The notes under the pieces are model-generated. The model searched no databases and had not been told where the DNA came from. It worked only from the letters and a program-made list of their open reading frames with translations. A stretch of 5,480 bases of DNA from Ardenticatenia bacterium (GTDB lineage: Bacteria; Chloroflexota; Anaerolineae; Promineifilales; Promineifilaceae), in the NCBI GenBank assembly GCA_014237545.1, contig JAACJX010000187.1, positions 1 through 5,480 on the forward strand, read 5' to 3'. Both the position numbers and the translations under genes were made by a program. Positions 1 to 5,480 of this stretch are shown here, piece after piece (within the stretch, counting starts at the first letter, position 1; the number at the start of each line of letters is the position of its first letter).

Positions 1-2079
1 GAAACTGAGCCGCCGCAGACCCCGGCTGGCCTGCAATTGCTCTTCGGCTCGCTGCCGTTCCGTACTGGCCCGCCGCCGTTCTGCTGCGGCCGCGGCCTGG
101 GCCAGGGTCAGTTCGTTTTGCCGTCGCGCTTCCTCTTTGTGGGCTTCCGTTTCCCGGGCGTTGATACCAGCGTTGATATAAACTTGTTCTTTCAGCGGAA
201 GTTTCTCGCCCCGCTCAGCCAACCATGTCTCGGCCTCGGCCAGCGAGGTTCCGCGTAGCAGCGCCCCATCATCCTGCCCACTAGCCAGCCACATCGTCAT
301 GGCAGCTCTTAGCCGTTGTTGCCATTCGCGAAAGGTCCGGTCCTCGGCTATCCACCCTTGTAGCCGTCCCCAATGCTGGAAGAGCGCCTCATGGGCGACC
401 TCGACCGTCTCGCGCCCCTGCTCGTCGCCGCCGGTGGTGAGCAGACGTTCGTTGGCCAGTTGCTGGACCAATGTCCAGTTTTCCTCGCCAACTTCTTCGC
501 GCGTCGCCAGTCGCCGGGTATCGGCTGTGCCGATGCCGGGCTGGATCAACTGGACGAAGACAGATCGGGCGGCGGCCTGTTCCTCCGGACTCAGTCGAGC
601 GAAAACAGTCTCCGCGTGTTTGGCCAGTGCGCCTTGAACCTGACCAATGGCGTTGTAGGCCTCGTGAGTCAGGCGACCCAATCGTTGCTCTTCCCATAAT
701 AGCGTCAGGGCAAACTCCAGCAAAGGGATGTTGCCGGGCTCATGTCCAACATCGTCCAAAATACGATTGACCAGGCCCGGCTCCAGTTTTACGTTCAGGA
801 CTGCGGCCGGCTCCACAATTGCCGCCCGCAATTCCTTCCGGTTCATCGGCCCAAGATTGATGTCGTGATCTTGCAGTCGGTCGGCAAACGGTCTATAGGA
901 GAGCGCCTGGCCCATGAAGTCGGCGCGTAGCGTCAGGCAACAAAGTACAGCCGAGCCGGTAGATGAGCCTTTGGTCGGCAAGGCCAACAGCACGTCGAGG
1001 AAACGGCGTCGGCGCTCGAGATCGTGACACTGCGTGTAAAGTTCTTCAAACTGGTCGGCGATAAGCAATATGCGCTCGTCGGGTCCAGCAAGTTCTAGAA
1101 GGCGTTCGAGGATGTCGGACAAGTCCAGTTCGCCCGCCGATAGCGCCGCGGCCATCTTGTGCGTTTCCTTCAACTGGTCAACCTCGCTTATCCCTGACCC
1201 CAGATAGGGCAGAAGGGCTGCCGCTAGCGAACGGAACGGATCGCGACCCGGCCGGAATGCGATGACAAGCCACGCGTTGTCCTGGCGCAGCGCCGGCACC
1301 AGCCCGGCGAAGACAACCGATGATTTGCCGCTGCCAGACGGGCCGATGACCGCCAGGAGGCCGTTCCGGTTCGCTTCTTGGAGGAGTTTGGCGGTGTAGG
1401 TATCGCGCCCGTAGAAGTTGGCGGCGTCCGCTTCACGGAAGGCTTTCAGTCCGCGGTAAGGAGAGGGCGGCCGGCTTCTTTTGGCCAGCTCGGGCCAGGC
1501 TTCGATCAGCAACGGCACCGGAATGACATAGGCCGCCCGCACCCCGGCTTTGGGATCAGACCGGGTGACGAGGCCGACGACACCGCCAAGCGCCTCGTCC
1601 CAGACGGGGCCGCCGCTAAAGCCGGGCTCAACATGGTAGCCGCCTGGCCCGGTGTCGATTTGCAGCCAGCCCTGGGCCTGTGGGCCACGCATCTCGCCCT
1701 TTGCCCATACACCATCCTCGCGCCCTTTTGGGAAGCCATAGGCGCGAAACGGATGCCCCCAGAAATCGGCGGTGGCTACTAGAAAGAGAGGCCGGGCGTC
1801 TTTCGGCTTCATGCCATCTATCGCCAACCCGGCAATATCCAGATCGGGTCGCCATAGGAAGACTTGTCCGGACAGCGTGGTATCTCTATCCACAAGCGGG
1901 AAATCCAGTCGGATGACGTCGTTGGGTGGCTCGAGAGGATTCTCCGGCAGGCCGAGCGCCTCGCGGATCACGTGGACACAAGTGAGAATTTTCTCCTCGC
2001 CCACGAACAGGCCGGCACCAATGGGCGTTCCGGCCTGGTTGGTGATGCGAACGATCGCTGGCTCGATTTGGTGGCGCAT
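1..2079 (-). CDS. Trypsin-like serine protease fused to nSTAND1 NTPase (C-terminus beyond window)
   Basis: An uninterrupted minus-strand reading frame gives 693 residues and continues past the left edge. Residues about 5-195 look like a trypsin-family protease: His36 in TCVHVI, Asp81 in DLDIAGLAI and Ser155 in GFSGGPVW form the expected catalytic triad. Residues about 205-600 are a STAND NTPase of the nSTAND1 type, opening with SPYRGLKAF and FYGRD. The Walker A is GPSGSGKSS (246-254), the Walker B is ILLIADQFEELYT (Asp342), and LRADF (384-388) is a probable sensor. A winged-helix part follows, ending in VAHEALFQHW (561-570). Residues about 630-693 are Arg/Glu/Ala-rich and probably coiled coil; relatives often continue into a membrane helix and WD40 or other sensor repeats, which cannot be checked here. 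The family is predicted to act as an NTP-driven switch in biological conflict, with the protease as effector. ATG at 2079 is chosen because the protease fold begins at once (IEPAIVRI), although no good ribosome binding site precedes it. The frame stays open upstream, and TTG at 2106 is an alternative start. Confidence 0.9.
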   Translation of the reverse strand, partial: MRHQIEPAIVRITNQAGTPIGAGLFVGEEKILTCVHVIREALGLPENPLEPPNDVIRLDFPLVDRDTTLSGQVFLWRPDLDIAGLAIDGMKPKDARPLFLVATADFWGHPFRAYGFPKGREDGVWAKGEMRGPQAQGWLQIDTGPGGYHVEPGFSGGPVWDEALGGVVGLVTRSDPKAGVRAAYVIPVPLLIEAWPELAKRSRPPSPYRGLKAFREADAANFYGRDTYTAKLLQEANRNGLLAVIGPSGSGKSSVVFAGLVPALRQDNAWLVIAFRPGRDPFRSLAAALLPYLGSGISEVDQLKETHKMAAALSAGELDLSDILERLLELAGPDERILLIADQFEELYTQCHDLERRRRFLDVLLALPTKGSSTGSAVLCCLTLRADFMGQALSYRPFADRLQDHDINLGPMNRKELRAAIVEPAAVLNVKLEPGLVNRILDDVGHEPGNIPLLEFALTLLWEEQRLGRLTHEAYNAIGQVQGALAKHAETVFARLSPEEQAAARSVFVQLIQPGIGTADTRRLATREEVGEENWTLVQQLANERLLTTGGDEQGRETVEVAHEALFQHWGRLQGWIAEDRTFREWQQRLRAAMTMWLASGQDDGALLRGTSLAEAETWLAERGEKLPLKEQVYINAGINARETEAHKEEARRQNELTLAQAAAAAERRRASTERQRAEEQLQASRGLRRLSF

Positions 2080-2119
2080 GATGGATGTTGCTCGTGGGCT
2101 GGTCAATCTGGCCGGTGCG

Positions 2120-2491
2120 CTATAACTTACGTTTCCATGTATAGGTGCAGGTGAATGAACCGCTGGGAATAATCTTAGCCACGACGCCCGCGCTGATGCC
2201 GGTATCTTGAGCCAGACCAAACTGAAACTCAGTTGTGAAAGTATCTAGCTGATACTCTGCGCTATCGAGTATCTCGGCGTGGGGCAGTGCCTTGCGCAGA
2301 GCAATGCCCATACCGGTGAGTGGACCTCTCAGCACTTCTTCTAACTTCACTTTGACTGCCTGCATCGATTCGTTAAGCCCTGCCTCAACCAGGCCTTCGT
2401 CGTACGGTGTACGTATTCCGACTACCTTGATTTCGCCGTAGTCATCTCCTAGATCAAGCACGATTTGATTGAACTCAACTGGATCAAGCAT
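2120..2491 (-). CDS. Trypsin-co-occurring domain 1 (trypco1, CU044_2847 family) protein
   Basis: This 123-residue protein has no signal peptide or membrane segment. Its C-terminal half carries the pattern I associate with the trypco1/CU044_2847 family: FTTEFQFGLAQDTG (about 85-98), then AGVVAKI and a terminal beta-rich stretch with TYTW (116-119). The N-terminal half is strand-rich (PVEFNQIVLDL, GEIKVVGI) followed by a helix (LNESMQAVKVKLEEVL), also as in that family. The length matches the usual single-domain form. These proteins have no known enzymatic activity; they are found beside trypsin-like proteases and STAND or other NTPases and are predicted to be accessory or adaptor components of conflict systems. 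Here the gene lies 40 nt upstream of a trypsin-STAND gene on the same strand, which strongly supports the assignment. The ATG at 2491 follows a GGGAGG at 8 nt spacing. Base composition is visibly less G+C-rich than in parAB. Family assignment is by pattern recall, not by a search. Confidence 0.85.
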   Translation of the reverse strand: MLDPVEFNQIVLDLGDDYGEIKVVGIRTPYDEGLVEAGLNESMQAVKVKLEEVLRGPLTGMGIALRKALPHAEILDSAEYQLDTFTTEFQFGLAQDTGISAGVVAKIIPSGSFTCTYTWKRKL

Positions 2492-2499
2492 CTTTTGTT

Positions 2500-2505
2500 C
2501 CTCCC
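2500..2505 (-). promoter_or_regulatory. Ribosome binding site of the trypco1 gene
   Basis: GGGAGG on the minus strand ends 8 nt before the ATG at 2491. It is the strongest translation signal in the left half of the window and confirms the trypco1 start. The downstream trypsin-STAND gene has no comparable site, so it may depend on translation of trypco1 or simply be made at a lower level. Confidence 0.75.
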
Positions 2506-2621
2506 TAGACGTCTGCCGGTTTGGCTAATGGTAACACCAAAGCGCTGTGACGGTGACTCAAGACGCTAAGAGCAAGACTTTGGCAAACATCTTGCCATTT
2601 TAGATTAGCGCCCTTAGGTAG
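2506..2621. other. Spacer between parB and trypco1, possible promoter region
   Basis: These roughly 115 bp are the longest gene-free stretch in the window and are less G+C-rich than parAB. On the minus strand there is a TAAAAT (2602-2597) that could serve as a -10 element and a TTGAGT further down that could serve as a -35, but neither has a convincing partner at 16-18 nt. An imperfect terminator-like hairpin lies at 2581-2597. The spacing and composition change suggest that trypco1 and the STAND gene form their own transcription unit, separate from parAB. This is inference. Confidence 0.35.
2581..2597. repeat. Short inverted repeat (6-bp arms, 5-nt loop)
   Basis: TGGCAA and TTGCCA flank ACATC. 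On the plus strand the repeat is followed by TTTT, on the minus strand by AAGTCTT. All genes here are on the minus strand, so it is not a clear rho-independent terminator for parB. It could be a weak attenuating hairpin or an operator for the downstream trypco1 unit. Six-base arms are short enough to arise by chance. Confidence 0.3.
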
Positions 2622-3803
2622 TCATCCTTGTAGTACCGACCCAATCACCTGCTGCAACCGCCGCAATTCTTCCATGGTCTCTTCATATCCTTCTTTCGAG
2701 TGCAGTTCCTGAGCCATCTGTGCTCTTCCCTCCTCGCCCAGCCCATCCAGAAACCGCAACATCGCCTCTACCTTGCCTTGCAACACCGCCATCTGCCGCT
2801 CCTCCCTCGAAACCGGCGCGGCCGTGGCCCGAACGGCGCGTCGCTCTTCTCGCGCCAGCATATTCTCCACCAGCGCCGCCACGGCTTTCGTTACCGCTTG
2901 CCCCTGATCCTCGCCGGTGTTCTCGGCCTGCCAGGCCACAACCCGGTTCAGCGCCTCGATCTGCAGTTCCGGCTGCTTGCTCAACCGCTGGCTGATAGGC
3001 CGGATGGTTCGCTCGGGCAGGCGGTGGCGCCGGATGATCTCCTGCGCCCGCGGGTCGAGGTTGAGCACGGCCGTCACGTACTGCCGGTAGCGCTCGGAGA
3101 CGTTCAGAGCGCGCTCCACCTGTTTCCAGGCCACTAGGGATGAACCAGGGGGTGAACCATGGTTCACCCCTCCTTCCGCTGCCTCGTCAATGCCCGACAA
3201 TTCGTGCCGTAGCGCCAGGAACCCCTGGGCCTTCTCCACGGCGTCGATGTCCTCGCGCATAACGTTTTCGACGATCTGGTGAGCGCGAATGCTGACGCCT
3301 TCGGGGGCGATGGTGGCCTTGATCGTGTCCGGATTCCGCGTCTCCAACCCCTCCTGAATCTTCCGGTCGGCCAGGACGAGCAGCACGTGGGCCCAGTAGC
3401 GCCGCTCGCCGGTGACGATGAGGTAATTCACGCCTTCCGGCACCGGGGTATTGCCCGGCACGCGGCGCACCGAGATAGGGTTGATCAACCCATGCTGGGC
3501 GATGCTGTCAGCCAGCCGCCCCAGCTCGTCGAGGTCTCGTTTTAGTGCCTGATCGGCCTCGTTCTTTCGGGCGCGTGCCTGCCATTCGGCCATCGCCTTG
3601 GCCGGCGTCAGCGCGCCGTTCTGCACCTGTGCGGCTAGATCGCTAGGCAGCAATTGCCGCGGTTGGCGCGGGTCGGGCAGGATGGAGGCCAGCGGCAGGG
3701 GTGATAGGACGCCCGCTTTTTCGCGCAGTTGGGCCTGCGATTCCGGGCTCATAAAATCGGTGACGGTGCTGAATGTGCCGGATAATGAGCCTTTCTTAGC
3801 CAC
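2622..3803 (-). CDS. parB: ParB-like partition protein (ParB/Spo0J family)
   Basis: The 393-residue product carries the ParB N-terminal domain. DPRQPR (44-49) is box I; ADSIAQHGLINPISV (98-112) and IVTGERRYWAHVL (129-141) form the nucleotide-binding core, with GERR the signature CTP/phosphate-contact motif; ENVMREDIDAVEKAQGF (179-195) matches the ENxxRxDL box. A helix-turn-helix region probably lies at about 224-247 (VAWKQVERALNVSERYRQYVTAVL). The C-terminus (about 335-393) is charged and helical, a probable dimerisation or coiled-coil segment. ParB binds parS sites, slides as a CTP-dependent clamp and stimulates ParA, segregating a replicon. Two stretches are unusual: about 40 extra residues (57-95) between box I and the next motif, and a low-complexity linker (about 204-222) that contains a DNA palindrome. 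The start is GTG, overlapping the parA stop by 8 nt and preceded by AAGGAGGT. It may serve a plasmid, an integrative element or a chromosome. Confidence 0.92.
   Translation of the reverse strand: MAKKGSLSGTFSTVTDFMSPESQAQLREKAGVLSPLPLASILPDPRQPRQLLPSDLAAQVQNGALTPAKAMAEWQARARKNEADQALKRDLDELGRLADSIAQHGLINPISVRRVPGNTPVPEGVNYLIVTGERRYWAHVLLVLADRKIQEGLETRNPDTIKATIAPEGVSIRAHQIVENVMREDIDAVEKAQGFLALRHELSGIDEAAEGGVNHGSPPGSSLVAWKQVERALNVSERYRQYVTAVLNLDPRAQEIIRRHRLPERTIRPISQRLSKQPELQIEALNRVVAWQAENTGEDQGQAVTKAVAALVENMLAREERRAVRATAAPVSREERQMAVLQGKVEAMLRFLDGLGEEGRAQMAQELHSKEGYEETMEELRRLQQVIGSVLQG
3149..3170. repeat. Perfect 22-bp palindrome inside parB, candidate ParB-binding site
   Basis: The two arms are GGGGTGAACCA and TGGTTCACCCC, meeting without a loop. 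One half-site, TGAACCA, occurs again in direct orientation at 3141-3147, exactly 12 bp from the copy at 3153-3159. The palindrome is read through in frame and encodes GVNHGSPP (parB residues 212-219), a linker not expected in the family. parS sites are 14-20 bp palindromes and can sit inside the parB-type gene itself, as one does in Bacillus subtilis spo0J. This sequence is not the universal parS (TGTTTCACGTGAAACA), though it shares the GTGAA/TTCAC flavour. It could instead be a small dispersed palindromic element inserted in frame. Confidence 0.6.
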
Positions 3804-4617
3804 GGGCTACCTCCTTCACCACCCCGGCAAAGGCCTCGGCCGCGTCTCGGGTGGCGGCGTCGGTGGCGAACGCAAAAATGTCGGTCTGGGCGGCGTGGGC
3901 GTTGCGGACGGCAATGCGAGACGGGATGGCTGGAAATACCTTATCCCCGAACATCTGCCGCAGCCCTTCCAGTGTCTCGCGCGATTCGACCGTCCGGTCC
4001 TGCAGCGTTGGGATGACCCCCAGGAGCTGCAGGTCATTGATCTGGGCCACGTCGTTGATGGTGCGCTGCAGAAGCCCGATGCCAATAAGGGGGAAATAGC
4101 CCGGTTCGACGGGGATGATGATCTCCCCGGCGGCGATCAGGGCGTTGAGGGTCAGGATGCCCAGCGACGGCGGGCAGTCGATGATGATGAAGTCGTAGTC
4201 TTTGGCGACGCGTTTCAACGCGCTCGCCAGCCGGTCCTCGCGGCGAATGACGCCCAGCAGGTCGAGTTCCGCCCGGGCCAGCCGGATGTGGGAAGGCAGC
4301 AAATCCAGTGTTGCGGCGGCATATCCGGCGCGCTCGTTGGCCGGGAGGGTGATGGTCTTGATCGCCTCTCTGGCGGGTGTCTGGTTGACCAGGACTTCGT
4401 GTGTCGTGGCCACGCCGTCAGCCGGGCCCAGTGTGAACTGTGGCGAGAGGAACACGGCTGTGGCGTTGGCTTGCGGGTCGACATCGACCAGTAGCACGCG
4501 CTGCGGCCCCAGGACATCCGGCGCGACGCCGCGGGCCAGCCCGGCGGCCACGTTGACCGAGCAAGTTGTTTTTCCGGTGCCGCCTTTCTGCATGGCGACG
4601 GCGATGATTCTGGTCAA
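3796..4617 (-). CDS. parA: ParA/Soj-family partition ATPase
   Basis: The 273-residue protein begins directly with the deviant Walker A box KGGTGKTT (11-18, with signature Lys11 and catalytic Lys16). It then shows the Walker A' box VLLVDVDPQANAT (41-53, Asp45 and Asp47) and the Walker B box DFIIIDCPPSLG (142-153, Asp147). IIIPVEPGYFPLIGI (165-179) matches the conserved switch region of the family. There is no N-terminal helix-turn-helix extension, so it resembles chromosomal Soj and short plasmid ParA proteins that bind DNA non-specifically rather than act as operator-binding repressors. It should form ATP-bound dimers on the nucleoid that are released by ParB, pulling the ParB-DNA complex. 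The start is TTG at 4617, chosen because the conserved beta strand (RIIAVAMQKGG) begins there and GGAGGG lies 9 nt upstream; no ATG or GTG is close in frame. The gene overlaps parB by 8 nt, so the two are very probably co-translated. Confidence 0.95.
   Translation of the reverse strand: MTRIIAVAMQKGGTGKTTCSVNVAAGLARGVAPDVLGPQRVLLVDVDPQANATAVFLSPQFTLGPADGVATTHEVLVNQTPAREAIKTITLPANERAGYAAATLDLLPSHIRLARAELDLLGVIRREDRLASALKRVAKDYDFIIIDCPPSLGILTLNALIAAGEIIIPVEPGYFPLIGIGLLQRTINDVAQINDLQLLGVIPTLQDRTVESRETLEGLRQMFGDKVFPAIPSRIAVRNAHAAQTDIFAFATDAATRDAAEAFAGVVKEVARG
3809..3816 (-). promoter_or_regulatory. Ribosome binding site of parB
   Basis: AAGGAGGT, 5 nt before the GTG at 3803 and inside the last codons of parA, is a near-perfect Shine-Dalgarno sequence. 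It decides in favour of the GTG start and indicates that ParB is translated efficiently right after ParA. Confidence 0.85.
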
Positions 4618-4626
4618 AGCTGACGT

Positions 4627-4632
4627 CCCTCC
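4627..4632 (-). promoter_or_regulatory. Ribosome binding site of parA
   Basis: GGAGGG ends 9 nt before the TTG at 4617. It is the main support for using this rare start codon and lies in the 53-nt gap after the nuclease-like gene. I see no convincing promoter in that gap, so parA may be co-transcribed with the genes upstream of it. Confidence 0.7.
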
Positions 4633-4670
4633 GTGGTGGCTATTTTTGCGTTCATCGTTATTCAGTATGT

Positions 4671-5339
4671 CTATCCTATGCCAGCCGCATCAAGAAACAC
4701 GTCGATCACATAATCGTGGTACGACCGGCCCCCCAATCCTAACAGGGCTCTTTGCAACTCCAGAGCGCCCTGCCACTCAATTCTGCTGGTGGAAATGTGA
4801 GTCGGATCATTGAGAATGTAGAGGAATACCACGTAAGCATCTACCTTCGCAATCTCTCGCATGAAATACAGATGAGCGAGTCGATTGGCGTACTGGTAGA
4901 AGCCTGCCAACCAGTCAATATGGGGCCTCGCTCCCAGCCATTGCTGTGTGCGGCGCATTGCCGCGTTGATTTTCTCTAATGAGTGCGGCGCGCTTGCCTT
5001 ACAGTCCGAGATAAGCTCAGGAATATTGGCCTTCGCTTCTACGAGGCAGTAGGTGTTGCCGCTCCGGCCGAGCGCATCCCAGCGCGGACCGCTCGACGGC
5101 CAGAAATCTCGTAAGGCTGTGGCATGCCGGCCCAGCCCTAGGCACTCCAGGAAGGCGGTGTCCCGATACTCGGCATAGCCGGTTATTTGTAGCGGCGAGA
5201 GCCACTCGATTGGCTGTTTGACAGGAACGGCCAGGCTGCCGGCAATTGCGCGGTCCAGTGGCTCGCTGGACCCATTGACGAGATCCTGAATCCATTTCTG
5301 AGAACCTCGCCCGGCGATTCCGGGCAGCTTGTTATTCAT
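4671..5339 (-). CDS. Uncharacterised protein with PD-(D/E)XK-nuclease-like signature
   Basis: The 222-residue product has no signal peptide or membrane helix. The central part reads PRWDALG (85-91) then YCLVEAKA (97-104): Asp88, Glu101 and Lys103 are arranged as in the PD-(D/E)XK nuclease fold (D, about 12 residues, ExK at the end of a hydrophobic strand). An upstream acidic residue in GYAEYRD (54-60) and a helix FYQYANRLAHLYFMRE (147-162) resembling the QxxxY-type helix of such nucleases add support. Other strands (AYVVFLYIL, YVIDVFLDA) fit an alpha/beta core. I recall similar stand-alone hypothetical proteins with GSQ.W...VN near the N-terminus, but know no demonstrated function. ATG at 5339 is preferred over an in-frame ATG at 5432, because the conserved-looking sequence starts there and the gene then overlaps the upstream stop by 8 nt (ATGAATAA). 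There is no clear ribosome binding site, consistent with translational coupling. DNA cleavage is inferred from the motif alone. Confidence 0.8.
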   Translation of the reverse strand: MNNKLPGIAGRGSQKWIQDLVNGSSEPLDRAIAGSLAVPVKQPIEWLSPLQITGYAEYRDTAFLECLGLGRHATALRDFWPSSGPRWDALGRSGNTYCLVEAKANIPELISDCKASAPHSLEKINAAMRRTQQWLGARPHIDWLAGFYQYANRLAHLYFMREIAKVDAYVVFLYILNDPTHISTSRIEWQGALELQRALLGLGGRSYHDYVIDVFLDAAGIG

Positions 5340-5480
5340 TGCAGTCCGTGTCTGGCTCTCTGGGTGGTCGCCCGACTGGCCGGTCAATGAGCTTAAACGC
5401 CTCCAGGTCTTCGCGGGTGATGGCAAATTCACGGCCGATTCTTTGCGCGGGAAGACGGTCCAGCTTTATCAGCTCTCGTA
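5332..5480 (-). CDS. Excisionase/MerR-type helix-turn-helix protein, C-terminal end only
   Basis: Only the last 48 residues are inside the window (frame from 5478); the N-terminus lies beyond the right edge. The sequence RELIKLDRLPAQRIGREFAITREDLEAF is typical of the second half of small excisionase-family winged helix-turn-helix domains: a recognition helix, a wing with R.G.E and a closing helix after ITREDLEAF. A basic RPVGRPPREP tail follows, a common ending in these proteins and AT-hook-like in GRPP. Such proteins are recombination directionality factors in mobile elements or small transcription regulators. The stop overlaps the start of the nuclease-like gene by 8 nt, so this pair probably forms a coupled unit in which the regulator may control or target its partner. 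The family call is good; the role is open. Confidence 0.75.
   Translation of the reverse strand, partial: RELIKLDRLPAQRIGREFAITREDLEAFKLIDRPVGRPPREPDTDCNE

Noticed and set aside
299..1782. Several short plus-strand and minus-strand open frames
   Set aside because: All overlap the continuous trypsin-STAND frame, which shows intact catalytic and Walker motifs from 2079 to the left edge.
2080..2106. TTG at 2106 as start of the trypsin-STAND gene
   Set aside because: It adds nine residues (LTSPRATSI) before the ATG with no better ribosome binding site, and the protease domain starts right after the ATG. It is kept only as an alternative.
2581..2601. Rho-independent terminator on the plus strand
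   Set aside because: There is only a 6-bp stem of mixed composition and four T residues, and no plus-strand gene to end there.
2700..3137. Plus-strand open frame of 145 codons opposite parB
   Set aside because: It is antisense to the conserved part of parB and rich in Leu, Pro, Arg and His, as expected of a shadow frame.
3598..4494. Plus-strand open frame of 298 codons
   Set aside because: It lies antisense to the parB 5' end and to parA, whose motifs are unmistakable; the frame is open because of G+C-rich codon bias, and its translation shows no domain pattern.
5340..5432. Upstream in-frame ATG at 5432 for the nuclease-like gene
   Set aside because: It would add 31 residues fully overlapping the conserved end of the excisionase-type gene in another frame; ATG at 5339 with the 8-nt stop/start overlap is more natural.
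1..5480. CRISPR array, tRNA, rRNA or insertion sequence
   Set aside because: I saw no regularly spaced repeats, tRNA-like sequence, transposase motifs or terminal inverted repeats; nearly the whole window is occupied by minus-strand protein genes.

Overview
The window is a compact, G+C-rich bacterial segment in which every gene I can support lies on the minus strand. In transcription order (right to left) it holds six coding regions: the C-terminal end of a small excisionase-type DNA-binding protein; a 222-residue protein with a PD-(D/E)XK-nuclease-like signature; a ParA ATPase; a ParB CTPase-type partition protein; a small trypsin-co-occurring domain 1 (trypco1, CU044_2847 family) protein; and the first 693 residues of a large trypsin-like protease fused to a STAND NTPase (nSTAND1 type), which runs off the left edge. 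The style of the genes (nSTAND1 fused to trypsin, the trypco partner, a Soj-like ParA without a DNA-binding extension) suggests a filamentous or otherwise complex bacterium. Chloroflexota (Anaerolineae-like) is my best guess, with Actinobacteria or Cyanobacteria as alternatives. This is inference; there is no rRNA or other marker gene here.

Right part (about 4671-5480): the DNA-binding protein and the nuclease-like protein overlap by 8 nt, so they are probably translationally coupled. Middle (2622-4617): parA and parB form a tight pair, also with an 8-nt overlap. parA starts with TTG and parB with GTG, each behind a clear Shine-Dalgarno sequence. Inside parB, in a non-conserved linker just before its helix-turn-helix region, is a perfect 22-bp palindrome (3149-3170) with an extra direct copy of its half-site 12 bp away. 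It is a candidate ParB-binding site or a small inserted palindromic element.

Left part (1-2491): after a roughly 115-bp less G+C-rich spacer come trypco1 and then, 40 nt later, the trypsin-STAND gene. This pairing matches a class of predicted NTP-dependent biological conflict systems: a STAND switch senses something and is thought to activate the attached protease or other effectors, with the trypco protein as an accessory. Nothing in the window shows what triggers it. The partition genes next to a conflict module and an excisionase-like protein suggest a plasmid, an integrative element or an accessory island, but no integrase, replication gene or attachment site is visible, so an ordinary chromosomal location is not excluded.
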